Of a stretch of 64,000 nt of DNA, positions 44,370 through 53,549 are shown one piece after another (position 1 is the first letter of the stretch; each line of letters starts with the position of its first letter). The notes under the pieces were generated by a model. That model did not search any database. It saw only the letters and a program-made list of their open reading frames with translations, and was not told the origin of the DNA. Where the stretch lies: positions 124,001 to 188,000 of the forward strand of contig JBBDJI010000012.1 in assembly GCA_040879965.1 (NCBI GenBank), written 5' to 3'. Source of the stretch: Candidatus Babeliales bacterium (GTDB lineage Bacteria; Babelota; Babeliae; Babelales; JACPOV01). The translations under genes and the position numbers were made by a program.

Positions 44370-46373
44370 TTATTTCGATTCAGGAACATTAATATAACAT
44401 TCGGCGCGGTCATCTACTTGCCAATCATCTATGCCTTCTACAAGAAATGCACATTCAAAGCCAGCATGTACTTCTTTAACTGACCTTTTTTCACGCTCGA
44501 GACTTTTTATTGGACCTTCGCCAATCTTTTCTTTCCCTCGCCATGCAATGATTCGTCCTTCTCTTGCAAAACGACCGTCTTTAACATATGCTCCAGCAAT
44601 GACACCAATATTTTTTATTTGGAACACTTTTCGAATGACAGCTTCGCCAATTTTTTTTGATACCATCTTAACTGGCTCTTCTGCTTTTATAATAGATTCA
44701 ATATGCTCTAAAAGCTTATAAATAATATCAAAAAGCATAATTCGAACAATATTTTTTTGTGCTATCTGTATGGCATTCGATTCAATTTTTATATGCAAGC
44801 CAACAATCATTGCACCAGTATTTGTAGCCAATACTACATCGCTTTCAGTGATGTCTCCGATGCCACTGTGTACAATATAAATTTCTTTTTTCATTTTACT
44901 AGATAGTTTATTTAAAGATGTTAGCAATGCTTCTTGTGATGAAGAATTATCTGTTTTTACAATTAATTTAATTGCTTGATCAGAAACAATATACTTTGCT
45001 TGGTATGCGACACGTGCATCTTTAGAATTTTTTAATTTTCTGTATTTTTCTTGAGAAATAACCTCAAAAAAGTCTCCTGCATGAGGAAGTTCAGAAAATC
45101 CTGCTATCTGTACCGGTATTGATGGACCAACTTTTTTGATACGTTTGCCGTAAGAATCAATTATTGAAGTTGCTTTTCCAATGGAATAACCTGCCGCAAA
45201 GTAATCTCCAATATGTAAAATACCATGTTGACAAATAATAGTTGCAACAGGTCCCAATCCTTTTTCTAGCCTTGATTCTAAAACGAATCCACTAGCTGGT
45301 CTTTCCAAATCAGCCTTTAAATCCATAAGTTGGGACTGTAGAACAACCATCTCTAAAAGCCGATCAACACCATCCCCTGTTTTAGCTGAAATTGGAACCG
45401 CTATAACATCTCCGCCCCATTCTTCTACTAATACATTATAACGAGCTAAATCAGTTCTAATTACTTCAAGCCTACTTGAATCAACTTTATCCATTTTGTT
45501 AATAGCTACAATAATTGGGATATTTGCATCTTGCGCTTTTTTTATTGCTTCAACAGTCTGTGGCATAACACTGTCATCAGCCGCAACCACAATAATTGCC
45601 AAATCTGCAACTTTAACACCTCTGCCGCGTATATTTGAAAACGCTTCATGACCAGGTGTGTCAATGCAAATTACATTTCCCTGAGGAGTTTCAGCTTCAT
45701 ACGCACCTAAATGTTGCGTAATTCCTCCTTTTTCTTTTAAAGCAACTTTTGTTTTACGAATAAAATCTAAAAGCGTAGTTTTTCCATGATCAACATGGCC
45801 TAAAACCACAACAATCGGTAGCCGTTCGGTAAAACCTTCTTCTTGTTCAATAACTGCAATTTTTGTTTCTTCTTTTTCTTTTTTAGGATAAGAAATCGAA
45901 AAGCCATAAGAGGTTGCTAATTGCTCAACAAGTTTTTCAGAAAGCAACTGATTTTTTGTACAAACAACACCTTGTTTTAATAATGAGACAATAAGCTCAC
46001 TAACTGGCTTATTAATTTTTTCTGCAATTTCACCAAGAGTCATCGGTTTTACAATAAATTCAGGGGGTTGTGCTGCTGGACGAGATATATCTTCTGGTTC
46101 GCGCTTTAATTCTTTTTTTTCAATAATTTTTTCAACTTTTTCAACTTTTTGAGAAGACTTTTCGATTTGATTCTCCCTCTTCGGTTTTGTATCATCTTTA
46201 GCAATCTTTGAAGGAGTTTGTTTTTTTTCTTTCAAAATCACATTAAGCTTATCCAGATCATCTTGAGAAATAGTAGACATATGACTTTTTGCTTGCATAC
46301 CATGACGTTCTAGTATTTCTAATAATTCTTTATTCGAGATATTTAATAACTTTGCAACTTCATAAATACGCAT
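44370..46373 (-). CDS. infB: Translation initiation factor IF-2
   Basis: IF-2 is the GTPase that brings initiator tRNA to the ribosome. The 667-residue product has an N-terminal IF2N module (MRIYEVAKLLNISNKELLEIL), a Lys/Glu linker, a second IF2N module (about 105-155), the G domain (GHVDHGKTT, DTPGHEAF, NKMD) and the C-terminal beta-barrel domains. It is a short form typical of reduced genomes. ATG at 46373 is preferred over TTG at 46376. It lies 60 bases downstream of nusA on the same strand, a conserved pairing, but rimP and rbfA are not adjacent. Confidence 0.96.
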   Translation of the reverse strand: MRIYEVAKLLNISNKELLEILERHGMQAKSHMSTISQDDLDKLNVILKEKKQTPSKIAKDDTKPKRENQIEKSSQKVEKVEKIIEKKELKREPEDISRPAAQPPEFIVKPMTLGEIAEKINKPVSELIVSLLKQGVVCTKNQLLSEKLVEQLATSYGFSISYPKKEKEETKIAVIEQEEGFTERLPIVVVLGHVDHGKTTLLDFIRKTKVALKEKGGITQHLGAYEAETPQGNVICIDTPGHEAFSNIRGRGVKVADLAIIVVAADDSVMPQTVEAIKKAQDANIPIIVAINKMDKVDSSRLEVIRTDLARYNVLVEEWGGDVIAVPISAKTGDGVDRLLEMVVLQSQLMDLKADLERPASGFVLESRLEKGLGPVATIICQHGILHIGDYFAAGYSIGKATSIIDSYGKRIKKVGPSIPVQIAGFSELPHAGDFFEVISQEKYRKLKNSKDARVAYQAKYIVSDQAIKLIVKTDNSSSQEALLTSLNKLSSKMKKEIYIVHSGIGDITESDVVLATNTGAMIVGLHIKIESNAIQIAQKNIVRIMLFDIIYKLLEHIESIIKAEEPVKMVSKKIGEAVIRKVFQIKNIGVIAGAYVKDGRFAREGRIIAWRGKEKIGEGPIKSLEREKRSVKEVHAGFECAFLVEGIDDWQVDDRAECYINVPESK

Positions 46374-46436
46374 CAATTTATCTTGCTCTTGGTTTTACTG
46401 TTATAGGACTCTAATTTCTTTAAAACTTAAACCTTA

Positions 46437-47504
46437 TTATTCTTCGCTCATCTCAAGGTCTTCAATTTGAATATCTTGTTGTTCGCGATCTTCTTTGGAT
46501 TGAACTAAATTAATGCTTATTCCAGTAAGTTGCGAAGCTAATGCTATATTTTGTCCCATTTTTCCAATTGCCAAAGATCTTTGATCTTCATCCAGCCAAA
46601 TATCAGCATTGTTATCATTAACAAGTTCAACTCTGTTTATTACTGCAGGTTTTAATGCATTGGCAACCATTGTCTCTGGTGTACTACTATAGGCAATTAC
46701 ATCTATTTTTTCACTACCCAATTCTTTTAAGATAGGTTTTATTCTAACACCACCAACACCAACGCAGGTTCCTACGGGATCCACATTTTTGTCATGAGAA
46801 ACTACTACTACTTTAGATTTATATCCTGGAATTCTTACTATTTTCTTTATTTCAACAAGTTTTTCAAAAACTTCTGGTATTTCTAGTTCAAACAATCTTT
46901 GTACAAATTCGGTAGATGCACGATCTAAAACAAGTTGATTATCATTTCTTGGTTCTTTTAATACATCTTTAAGTAATGCCCGAATTGAATATCCTACGAT
47001 ACATTTATCAGTAGGAATAGAAAATGATTTTGGCAAAAAGGCTAATGTTTCACCTATTTTAATAGTCATCCCTCCACGCTCACATTTATGAATAGTGCCC
47101 AAAACAATCGTACCTTGTTTTGCTATATATTCTTCATAAATGGCCGCTGCTTCGATATTGCGAATCATATTTGCAATAACTTGCTTAGCCCGTAAAATTT
47201 CAATTCTGCCAATAGGTTGCTCAAAAGGTACCCAGACAGCACCCTCAAGCTCTATGTTTGGATCAATATTGCGTGCTTTTCTTAAAGAAATTTCTGATTC
47301 TTCATCTTTAACAACAGAAACTACCTGTTTATTTACTTCTACTTCAAGCTCATCTGTTTTTTTGTTATGCTTGACTGAAAGTGTTAACTCAGGATATTTC
47401 TTCATATATGCAGCAAGCATACCTTCACAAATTATATTGCTTAGAAGCTCTCTGTCTAATCCTCGCTCTTCAACAAGCTCATCTATAACATGACTCAGTT
47501 TCAC
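46437..47504 (-). CDS. nusA: Transcription factor NusA
   Basis: NusA binds RNA polymerase and controls pausing, termination and antitermination. The 355-residue product has the N-terminal polymerase-binding domain, an S1 domain (IVLGTIHKCERGGMTIKIG) and two KH domains (DPVGTCVGVGGVRIKPILKEL and SLAIGKMGQNIALASQLTG). It ends in a short acidic tail, without the C-terminal repeats of E. coli NusA, as in many bacteria. It starts with GTG, preceded by AAAGGTA. It lies directly beside the DnaA-box cluster, which contains or neighbours its promoter, and it is followed by infB. Confidence 0.95.
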   Translation of the reverse strand: MKLSHVIDELVEERGLDRELLSNIICEGMLAAYMKKYPELTLSVKHNKKTDELEVEVNKQVVSVVKDEESEISLRKARNIDPNIELEGAVWVPFEQPIGRIEILRAKQVIANMIRNIEAAAIYEEYIAKQGTIVLGTIHKCERGGMTIKIGETLAFLPKSFSIPTDKCIVGYSIRALLKDVLKEPRNDNQLVLDRASTEFVQRLFELEIPEVFEKLVEIKKIVRIPGYKSKVVVVSHDKNVDPVGTCVGVGGVRIKPILKELGSEKIDVIAYSSTPETMVANALKPAVINRVELVNDNNADIWLDEDQRSLAIGKMGQNIALASQLTGISINLVQSKEDREQQDIQIEDLEMSEE

Positions 47505-47640
47505 GATTTATGTACCTTTATCTAAGACTTCGTAACCTATAATATAATTTTAACAAAAAATAAGAAAAAAGGAATGATTGGAAAAAAAGAAGTTCTTAGT
47601 GCTTATTAATTCTTTAAATAATATATTTATTTTTATGGTA

Positions 47641-47914
47641 ATAATAGTAAACAGTTGAAATTGTGGATAACTTTAACTAAATCAATCCAATTGTCGCTCT
47701 AACAGGTAAATTGGATAAATGGCTGTATTGTGGATAACCTGTGGATAACTTGTGGATAGAATGTGGAAAAGTTTAAATCTTTTTCCTTAGGAAGCATTGG
47801 GAAGCTTTTTTTGGACAAATAAGTTCTTTATGTCTGATTCAAAAGTACTTTTCAAAAAAATCGAATAAGTTATCCACAAGTTATCCACAAGTTATCCACA
47901 AGTTATCCACAATT
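47641..47914. other. Candidate replication origin (oriC): two opposed DnaA-box arrays
   Basis: Nine DnaA-type 9-mers lie in the 410-base gap between nusA and the uracil-DNA glycosylase gene. On the minus strand TTATCCACA occurs at 47662-47670, 47729-47737 and 47740-47748, with one-mismatch CTATCCACA at 47751-47759 and TTTTCCACA at 47762-47770. On the plus strand exact TTATCCACA occurs at 47870, 47881, 47892 and 47903. Four boxes on each side are spaced exactly 11 bases, one helical turn, and the arrays face opposite ways around 99 bases without boxes. The AT-rich stretch 47505-47640 could be the unwinding region. No dnaA or dnaN gene is in the window, so a DnaA-titration site is the main alternative. 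Confidence 0.75.
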
Positions 47915-48502
47915 TCAATGTGGCGTTTTTTGGGCAGATAATTCTGCTGCAAGTTTTATATCAGAAATAAAAATGGGCTGCTCTGAGGGATTTCTTAAGA
48001 TGTATGCGGGGTGATAAGCCGGTACAACAGAAATATTATTCCATATTAAAACATTCCCTCTGGTCTTTGTAATTTTTATGGGTTTATCTATAAGCCCTTG
48101 AATTGCAGCGCTACCAAGTGTGCAAATAACAAGAGGGCGAATTATTTTTATTTGTTTAAAAAGAAGAATTTCTTTGCATGTATTACTTTCAAGAGTTGTA
48201 GGTGTTCGGTTTCCAGGAGGTCTACATTTAACTATATTTGTTATAAATACTTCCTCGCGCTTCAATCCAATGTGTGACAGTGTTTTAGTTAATAATTTAC
48301 CGGATCTCCCTACAAAAGGTCTATTTTGTGCATCTTCTTCAGCACCTGGTCCTTCTCCGACAAAAATAAGTGCAGCATCAGGGTTTCCTTCACCAAATAC
48401 TACATTTTCTCGACCTAATGTCCCGAGTGGGCACATAGTACAGTTCTGATAAGGTTCATAAAGTTCATTGAGCAGCTCTTGTTTGAATGATTTAATATCC
48501 AT
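47915..48502 (-). CDS. Uracil-DNA glycosylase, family 4 (Fe-S type)
   Basis: The enzyme removes uracil from DNA in base excision repair. The 195-residue product has the family 4 pattern: an N-terminal CTMC pair for the iron-sulfur cluster, GEGPGAEEDAQNRPFVGRSGKLL (about 49-71), further cluster cysteines in VKCRPPGNR and SNTC, and the C-terminal VVPAYHPAYILRNP block. It starts with ATG after AAGGTACC. The stop lies three bases from the last DnaA box of the origin-like cluster. Confidence 0.93.
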   Translation of the reverse strand: MDIKSFKQELLNELYEPYQNCTMCPLGTLGRENVVFGEGNPDAALIFVGEGPGAEEDAQNRPFVGRSGKLLTKTLSHIGLKREEVFITNIVKCRPPGNRTPTTLESNTCKEILLFKQIKIIRPLVICTLGSAAIQGLIDKPIKITKTRGNVLIWNNISVVPAYHPAYILRNPSEQPIFISDIKLAAELSAQKTPH

Positions 48503-48581
48503 GTGGTACCTTATTGAAAATTTTTAATGATAAGTTTATAAAACATGCAATATTTTTATAAAAAGAGCTATTTTTTCAGAA

Positions 48582-48605
48582 GAGCCGCATGGTATAATAC
48601 GGCTC
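48582..48605 (-). terminator. Weak hairpin downstream of the clostripain gene
   Basis: GAGCCG (48582-48587) and CGGCTC (48600-48605) form a six-pair stem just after the stop of the minus-strand clostripain gene. The T-run is short on that strand, so it is only a possible terminator. Confidence 0.35.
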
Positions 48606-48619
48606 AAAATTTTTTGTAA

Positions 48620-50071
48620 TTATGCATAATGTGCCAAGTAATCTTTTAAAAACTGCGGCCAAGCATTTGTTTTTGCAAAATTTGTTCGATGATAAGAAGA
48701 ATGAATTCTACGCTCAGGAAAATAAATTGAAATACCATTTGCGCGAGCAAGATTTTTTCCCGTTACATTTGCAATAACTGTTTTCTTTATAAGATCGATG
48801 CCTTGAAGAAGGGCAGCATTAAGTTGTTGTCTAATTGCTTCCCCATGGCGGCCATTTTTATAATTAAAGCGTTTTAAATTAGTAAGCAAGTTGTTATAAA
48901 AATGATGTAAGTCAATATAGCTTGGTTCATCAAAATGTGTACAAAATAACTTATGCCTACTTGCTTTAATTGTATCAACTATTGATTTACCTTGCTGAAA
49001 TTTTATTGAGTCAATTAAGAGCATTGAAACCTGATTTATATTTTGCTCTAATGCATTAATAAATTTTAAATCGAGTGCTGATTGCGTAAAATCATTCGTT
49101 ATGTTTGTATAAGCCTGTTCATAAGAATAGACAATATGTCGAGCAAATGCTTCTTTATCTGGTGAGTGAGATGAAAATGGTGTTAAGATTTTATAATAAT
49201 TATAACCAGTTCCGAGTTCAACTTCTTGTGATGCGACCATATATTCAGCATAATTTTTTACAATATTTGCAATTTCAATCATTGACATTAAGCATGCATC
49301 AAAACAGATAATAGTAAGTTTTTTTCCGTTCAATAAATTAGTACATATGGAATCCAGAGCATATTCCAAGTCCTGATTGGTGAGATAATGTCCAGTGGTA
49401 TCATCAAAACAAATTGCTCGTTGATCAGCATAAGCACATGACTGTATGAAATCAAAAAATGGGATACTCCTATCAAGCTCTATGAGGTTATTTTCTGGAT
49501 TAAATAAAAACAATGGAAAAGGATTTATTGTGCGCTTAGGGCCAATATCTAGAGCTCCTGTGCCATGGTTCCATAAATTTAATACGTATTTTTTTGCAGG
49601 AAAGTTGTGAATACCCCATTTGCAAAAATCAATTAATGTATTTGGAACTCCGCTATCCATTTGCTGTGTTGTAGGATCATTATGATTGATTACAAGTAAT
49701 TTATCTTTTTCTACATAATAACGTTTTGTTACTTTTTTATTTCCTGCAACGCGAGTATCAAGTTGGGTTATGATATTAATATATTGCGTAGATCCTGCAT
49801 TAGATTGTTCTCTTAGGTTTTTTCGAGCAAATGGCCCGAGGTCATTATCTGCTGCCATAAAAGTCATAAAGGAATATTCCTTTTCATGCATTGTTTTATT
49901 AATTTGAGGGTCAGTGGTTTTTACATCAATAGTTGCAGATTTGTTATCGATACCAGAAATTTTTTGAATAATATTTTCAAGCAGTGATTGTCTATGTACT
50001 TCATGGCTAAAAATTAGATAATTAATGGCGCTACAAAACATTAGAATTAATAGAAATTTTGATTTAATCAT
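48620..50071 (-). CDS. Secreted clostripain-family (C11) cysteine peptidase
   Basis: C11 enzymes are clan CD peptidases that cut after basic residues. The 483-residue product has an N-terminal signal peptide or anchor, then the family blocks FMAADNDLGPFA (about 71-82) and LNLWNHGTGAL with catalytic His169. Next come LTIICFDACLMSMIEIA with catalytic Cys260, and the substrate-loop-like SQEVELGTGYNY. Both catalytic residues are present. The start has GGGGGAGAAACT upstream. It is a probable extracytoplasmic enzyme that may process surface proteins or act on a host. Confidence 0.9.
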   Translation of the reverse strand: MIKSKFLLILMFCSAINYLIFSHEVHRQSLLENIIQKISGIDNKSATIDVKTTDPQINKTMHEKEYSFMTFMAADNDLGPFARKNLREQSNAGSTQYINIITQLDTRVAGNKKVTKRYYVEKDKLLVINHNDPTTQQMDSGVPNTLIDFCKWGIHNFPAKKYVLNLWNHGTGALDIGPKRTINPFPLFLFNPENNLIELDRSIPFFDFIQSCAYADQRAICFDDTTGHYLTNQDLEYALDSICTNLLNGKKLTIICFDACLMSMIEIANIVKNYAEYMVASQEVELGTGYNYYKILTPFSSHSPDKEAFARHIVYSYEQAYTNITNDFTQSALDLKFINALEQNINQVSMLLIDSIKFQQGKSIVDTIKASRHKLFCTHFDEPSYIDLHHFYNNLLTNLKRFNYKNGRHGEAIRQQLNAALLQGIDLIKKTVIANVTGKNLARANGISIYFPERRIHSSYHRTNFAKTNAWPQFLKDYLAHYA

Positions 50072-50120
50072 AGTTTCTCCCCCTTATATTCTTATTCAAA
50101 TCTAGGAGATTTAGAGAAGA

Positions 50121-51260
50121 TTATTCAAGAGTTGAAAATAAATAACGACTTTTAGCAATATGTACTTGTTGAATCCATGCTAAAAGATAGGTGATGCCAA
50201 AACTTAATTGAAAATCAAGTAAAAAAAGGTTAATTGGATTTAAGATTAAAAACAAAAAAGTAATTATAGTGATTAAATGGAGGGAGTTTGTTTGTCGATT
50301 AAAAATAATACTAAATTTATAACTTAAAAAAGTAAAAAAAGCACGTAAAAAAGAAATGCTAGACCAACTTAATAATAAATAAACTATAGTAAAAAAGCTT
50401 ATAAGAATTTGTTTGAAAATCAATGATAAAGGAATATACCTAAAAAGCATTTCCCATATATATATAATCATTACTAAATGTAGACCAGATCTAGCAAGAT
50501 AATGTGAAATTCCCCATTCTTTACACCAAGTTCTTAGTTTTTGTAATTCTTTTTTATTGATTGATTTATTTCCCAGGAATAATAATGAAAATAAACTAAA
50601 AGTTTTTTTATTGCATATTTGTTTTAATTCAACAAGAATTCGATTTTTCTGGTTAAAAACAAAACTTCGTAAGCTATATTTTGAATGTAGCGTAGTTGTA
50701 AATTGGTTATTATTTTTTAAATTAATAGTTGCATAAATATTTTCTCGCAAAAAATAATAATTTAATATGGATGGGTCAGGAATTTTTAATTTTGGGTTTT
50801 CTATATATATCAAATCATCAGCTACAAGATTTAAATCTTGAGGAGAATAAATAAGAATATTCTTGTTGTAACATGTTTTTTGAAAATCTATACATTGTAT
50901 ATTTTTTATTGATCCATGATATAAATACTTTGAAAAAGAATTTTGCTTTTGTTCAGTATCAATAATTTTAATAGTTAGGCTTTTTGGGTTATTGCATTGA
51001 GAAAATGAGCAATGGCTATTATACTTTTTTTTCAATAATCCATTACCAATAATAAAAGTTGCTCCTAAAAGCAAAATTTTAAGATAATAGACATTTTCTG
51101 CATAATAGGAAACGAGTATTGCTAAAAAAATCCATGAAAAAAAAGGAATATAAAATGAAAAGCCAAAAAAATACCAAACAATACCAGCAATAAAAGCGAT
51201 TAATGAGGGGAATAGCGGAGAAATCGGAATAGATAAAAAAAAGGAATGAAGTTTATACAT
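50121..51260 (-). CDS. comEC: ComEC/Rec2-type DNA-uptake channel, membrane core only
   Basis: ComEC carries single-stranded DNA across the inner membrane during transformation. The product (379 residues from ATG 51260) has N-terminal transmembrane helices, an OB-like periplasmic domain (about 80-200) and the competence-domain core. The signature ISHYLARSGLHLVMI matches the usual ISHxLAxSGLH motif, followed by LRAF and NPINLFLLDFQLSFGITYLL (about 345-364). It ends there, without the C-terminal metallo-beta-lactamase domain of longer ComEC proteins (about 700 residues). The TTG at 51287 is a less likely start. Natural uptake is possible if partners exist elsewhere. Confidence 0.8.
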   Translation of the reverse strand: MYKLHSFFLSIPISPLFPSLIAFIAGIVWYFFGFSFYIPFFSWIFLAILVSYYAENVYYLKILLLGATFIIGNGLLKKKYNSHCSFSQCNNPKSLTIKIIDTEQKQNSFSKYLYHGSIKNIQCIDFQKTCYNKNILIYSPQDLNLVADDLIYIENPKLKIPDPSILNYYFLRENIYATINLKNNNQFTTTLHSKYSLRSFVFNQKNRILVELKQICNKKTFSLFSLLFLGNKSINKKELQKLRTWCKEWGISHYLARSGLHLVMIIYIWEMLFRYIPLSLIFKQILISFFTIVYLLLSWSSISFLRAFFTFLSYKFSIIFNRQTNSLHLITIITFLFLILNPINLFLLDFQLSFGITYLLAWIQQVHIAKSRYLFSTLE

Positions 51261-51354
51261 GATGTGCTTATCTTTATTTTTTTTCAATATAGCAGATTTT
51301 GAATTTTTTTAAATAAAAATTTTAAATTATTTTTTAGATGGTAAAAAAGTAGTT

Positions 51355-52500
51355 TTAAAAAAATTGATGAAAGTCTGAAGGTAATTGTGTATAAGTTGGC
51401 ATGATAGGCAAAGTAAAATTATCACAAAATGTATGCCAAAATAAAATAGTTTTATTTTTTAATTTTGTATTACTTTGTAAATCATTAATTAAAGCAGCAG
51501 CTGCTCGAGCAGTGTACGTATCATCTAAGTTAATTTTTTCATAAATTTCAAAAATATTTTTTGCTGCAGCTCCTTCTGGTATAGCTAACCCATAGTCATT
51601 TTCGCTCATTTTAGTAATAAATTTTAATTTTTTAGCATTAAATGAAATTATTGGAAATATTGAATCATAAAAATGAAGAAGTTGGTTTGTTTGCTCAAAA
51701 AGTAATTTGGCATCGAGTAAAACTTTTTCTAGTTCGATTGGTTCAACACAAACTGCTCTTATTTTGGTTTTTAATCCAAGAATTTGCAAGCCAAGTGATA
51801 AGCCAATTGAAGTGCCAAAACTACCACCAGCAACATAGATATAATCTGGTTCTGGAATGATACCATTATTTATTTGCTCTTTAAGTTCAAATGCAGCATT
51901 AACAAACCCTAAGATACCAATCGTATTTGAGCCTCCTGCTGGAATTACATATAATTTTTCATTCTTTACAAAATCAAAATTTGGATCTATTAAAATTTTT
52001 TGAATAAGATTTCTTTCAGATTGTGAAAAAAGATATGTTTTGCAGTTGAAGTAATGCATAAGTAATAAATTACGGTGAACATAGGTAGAAATTGGTTGTT
52101 TTTTTAAAAAACCGATACAGTTAAGTCCAAGTTTTTGTGCGTAACATGCAGTAGCAACTACATGATTTGAGCCAATAGCGCCAAAAGTTAAAATGGTATC
52201 AGCTTCTTTTTTTAAGGCATCTGCTAAAAGGAATTCCAATTTTCTTACTTTATTGCCACCATATAAATGGTTATCTAAATTTCCTGCAAGAGAATCTAAT
52301 TTAATATAAAGATTAGTTTTAAAATAAGTGCTTAAGTTTTTTAATTTATTAATAGGAGTTGGTAATTGAGCCAATGGTATATAATGAATTTGCGATTTTA
52401 AAGAAGGAAAATATTTAAATAAAAAATGATTTTGCATTGTTTTTGGTAAAAACAAGAGATATAAAAAAATAATATTGTTGAATTTTTTCCATTGATTCAA
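51355..52500 (-). CDS. PLP enzyme, ACC deaminase / D-cysteine desulfhydrase family
   Basis: This fold-II PLP enzyme family breaks down D-cysteine or 1-aminocyclopropane-1-carboxylate. The product shows LPTPINKL, the Lys-bearing GGNKVRKLEFLLADA (Lys84 by this start), the GAIGSNHVVATACYAQKLG cofactor block and AGGSFGTSIGLSLG. The frame opens at TTG 52500 with AGG eight bases before. This adds a hydrophobic leader (FNNIIFLYLLFLP), whereas ATG 52437 would give the usual cytoplasmic form but has no ribosome site. Substrate cannot be decided from sequence. It follows tsaD by 14 bases on the same strand. Confidence 0.82.
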   Translation of the reverse strand: MNQWKKFNNIIFLYLLFLPKTMQNHFLFKYFPSLKSQIHYIPLAQLPTPINKLKNLSTYFKTNLYIKLDSLAGNLDNHLYGGNKVRKLEFLLADALKKEADTILTFGAIGSNHVVATACYAQKLGLNCIGFLKKQPISTYVHRNLLLMHYFNCKTYLFSQSERNLIQKILIDPNFDFVKNEKLYVIPAGGSNTIGILGFVNAAFELKEQINNGIIPEPDYIYVAGGSFGTSIGLSLGLQILGLKTKIRAVCVEPIELEKVLLDAKLLFEQTNQLLHFYDSIFPIISFNAKKLKFITKMSENDYGLAIPEGAAAKNIFEIYEKINLDDTYTARAAAALINDLQSNTKLKNKTILFWHTFCDNFTLPIMPTYTQLPSDFHQFF

Positions 52501-52514
52501 AACAAAACCTATAA

Positions 52515-53540
52515 TTATTCATTTTTTAAAATATCTAAATTATAATCTGAAAAAATTCCTTGTTTTGCTTTATAAGATCCGACAAATGCAATCATAGCAG
52601 CATTATCAGTACAATATTGGGAAGAAGGGCTAAAAAACAATTTATTATTTTTTTCAGCAATTTTCTGAATATTTTCTTTAACAAATTTATTACTAGCAAC
52701 ACCACCAACAAATGTTACCGCGCGTACTTGAGGAAATTGTTTAATGGCAAGTTCAATTTTTTGTATAAAAATATCATTAATACAAACGAGTAAAGAGCTT
52801 GCTATCTGTTCTTTTATATTTTCAGACATGTTTGGTGATAATTTTTTAGTAGATAAATTATATAAATTCTTTTTAACTAAATCATAAAGTATGGCTGTCT
52901 TGAGGCCTGAAAAACTAAAATCAAGTTGATTTCCCATACTGCGTGGATAGTGAAAAAAATCTTCAAAATTAACTTTTTTAGCTAGCTTTTCAATAATTGG
53001 ACCACCCGGATACGGAAGATTTATTAATTTTGCAATTTTATCAAATGCTTCACCTGCTGCATCATCTAAAGTAGTACCTAAAACATCATATTTGCCAAAA
53101 TCATGAATCAGATATAATGAAGTATGGCCTCCTGATGCCGTTAAACATAAATGGGGAAATGGTACATCGTATTCTAAAAATGTGGAAAATGCATGACCTT
53201 CAAGATGGTCGATACCAATAATCGGCTTTTTTTTTACCCATGCGAGCGCTTTTGCAAAACAGACGCCGATAAGTAAAGATCCTGGAAGGCCAGGCCTATT
53301 TGTTACGGCAACAATATCAATTTCATTTAATCCAATTTTTGATTGTGCCAATGCTTGTGCAACAATAGTATTTATTTTTTCTATATGAGAACGAGAAGCG
53401 ATTTCAGGTACCACGCCACCATATAGTTGATGTAAATCTACTTGTGAAAAAATAATATTTGATTGAATTTTGTTATTTGCATAAACAGCGGCTGCTGTCT
53501 CATCGCATGATGTTTCGATACCCAAAATAGAAGGATTCAT
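52515..53540 (-). CDS. tsaD: tRNA threonylcarbamoyladenosine transferase TsaD
   Basis: TsaD transfers threonylcarbamoyl to A37 of ANN-decoding tRNAs, an essential modification. The 341-residue product has the ASKHA-fold motifs: GIETSCDETAAAVY at the start, metal-binding HLEGHAFSTF (about 105-115), ASGGHTSLY, the GEAFDKIAKL segment and the late VGGVASNKFV plus CTDNAAMIAF. The start follows AAAGGGGTTAG. It is first or second in a minus-strand operon with the PLP enzyme and ComEC. Confidence 0.95.
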   Translation of the reverse strand: MNPSILGIETSCDETAAAVYANNKIQSNIIFSQVDLHQLYGGVVPEIASRSHIEKINTIVAQALAQSKIGLNEIDIVAVTNRPGLPGSLLIGVCFAKALAWVKKKPIIGIDHLEGHAFSTFLEYDVPFPHLCLTASGGHTSLYLIHDFGKYDVLGTTLDDAAGEAFDKIAKLINLPYPGGPIIEKLAKKVNFEDFFHYPRSMGNQLDFSFSGLKTAILYDLVKKNLYNLSTKKLSPNMSENIKEQIASSLLVCINDIFIQKIELAIKQFPQVRAVTFVGGVASNKFVKENIQKIAEKNNKLFFSPSSQYCTDNAAMIAFVGSYKAKQGIFSDYNLDILKNE

Positions 53541-53549
53541 CTAACCCCT

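Noticed and set aside
47870-47911. Four regularly spaced repeats considered as a CRISPR-like or iteron array
   Set aside because: The repeat unit is 11 bases with a 2-base spacer and matches the DnaA-box consensus, and a mirrored array lies 100 bases away; an origin explains it better.
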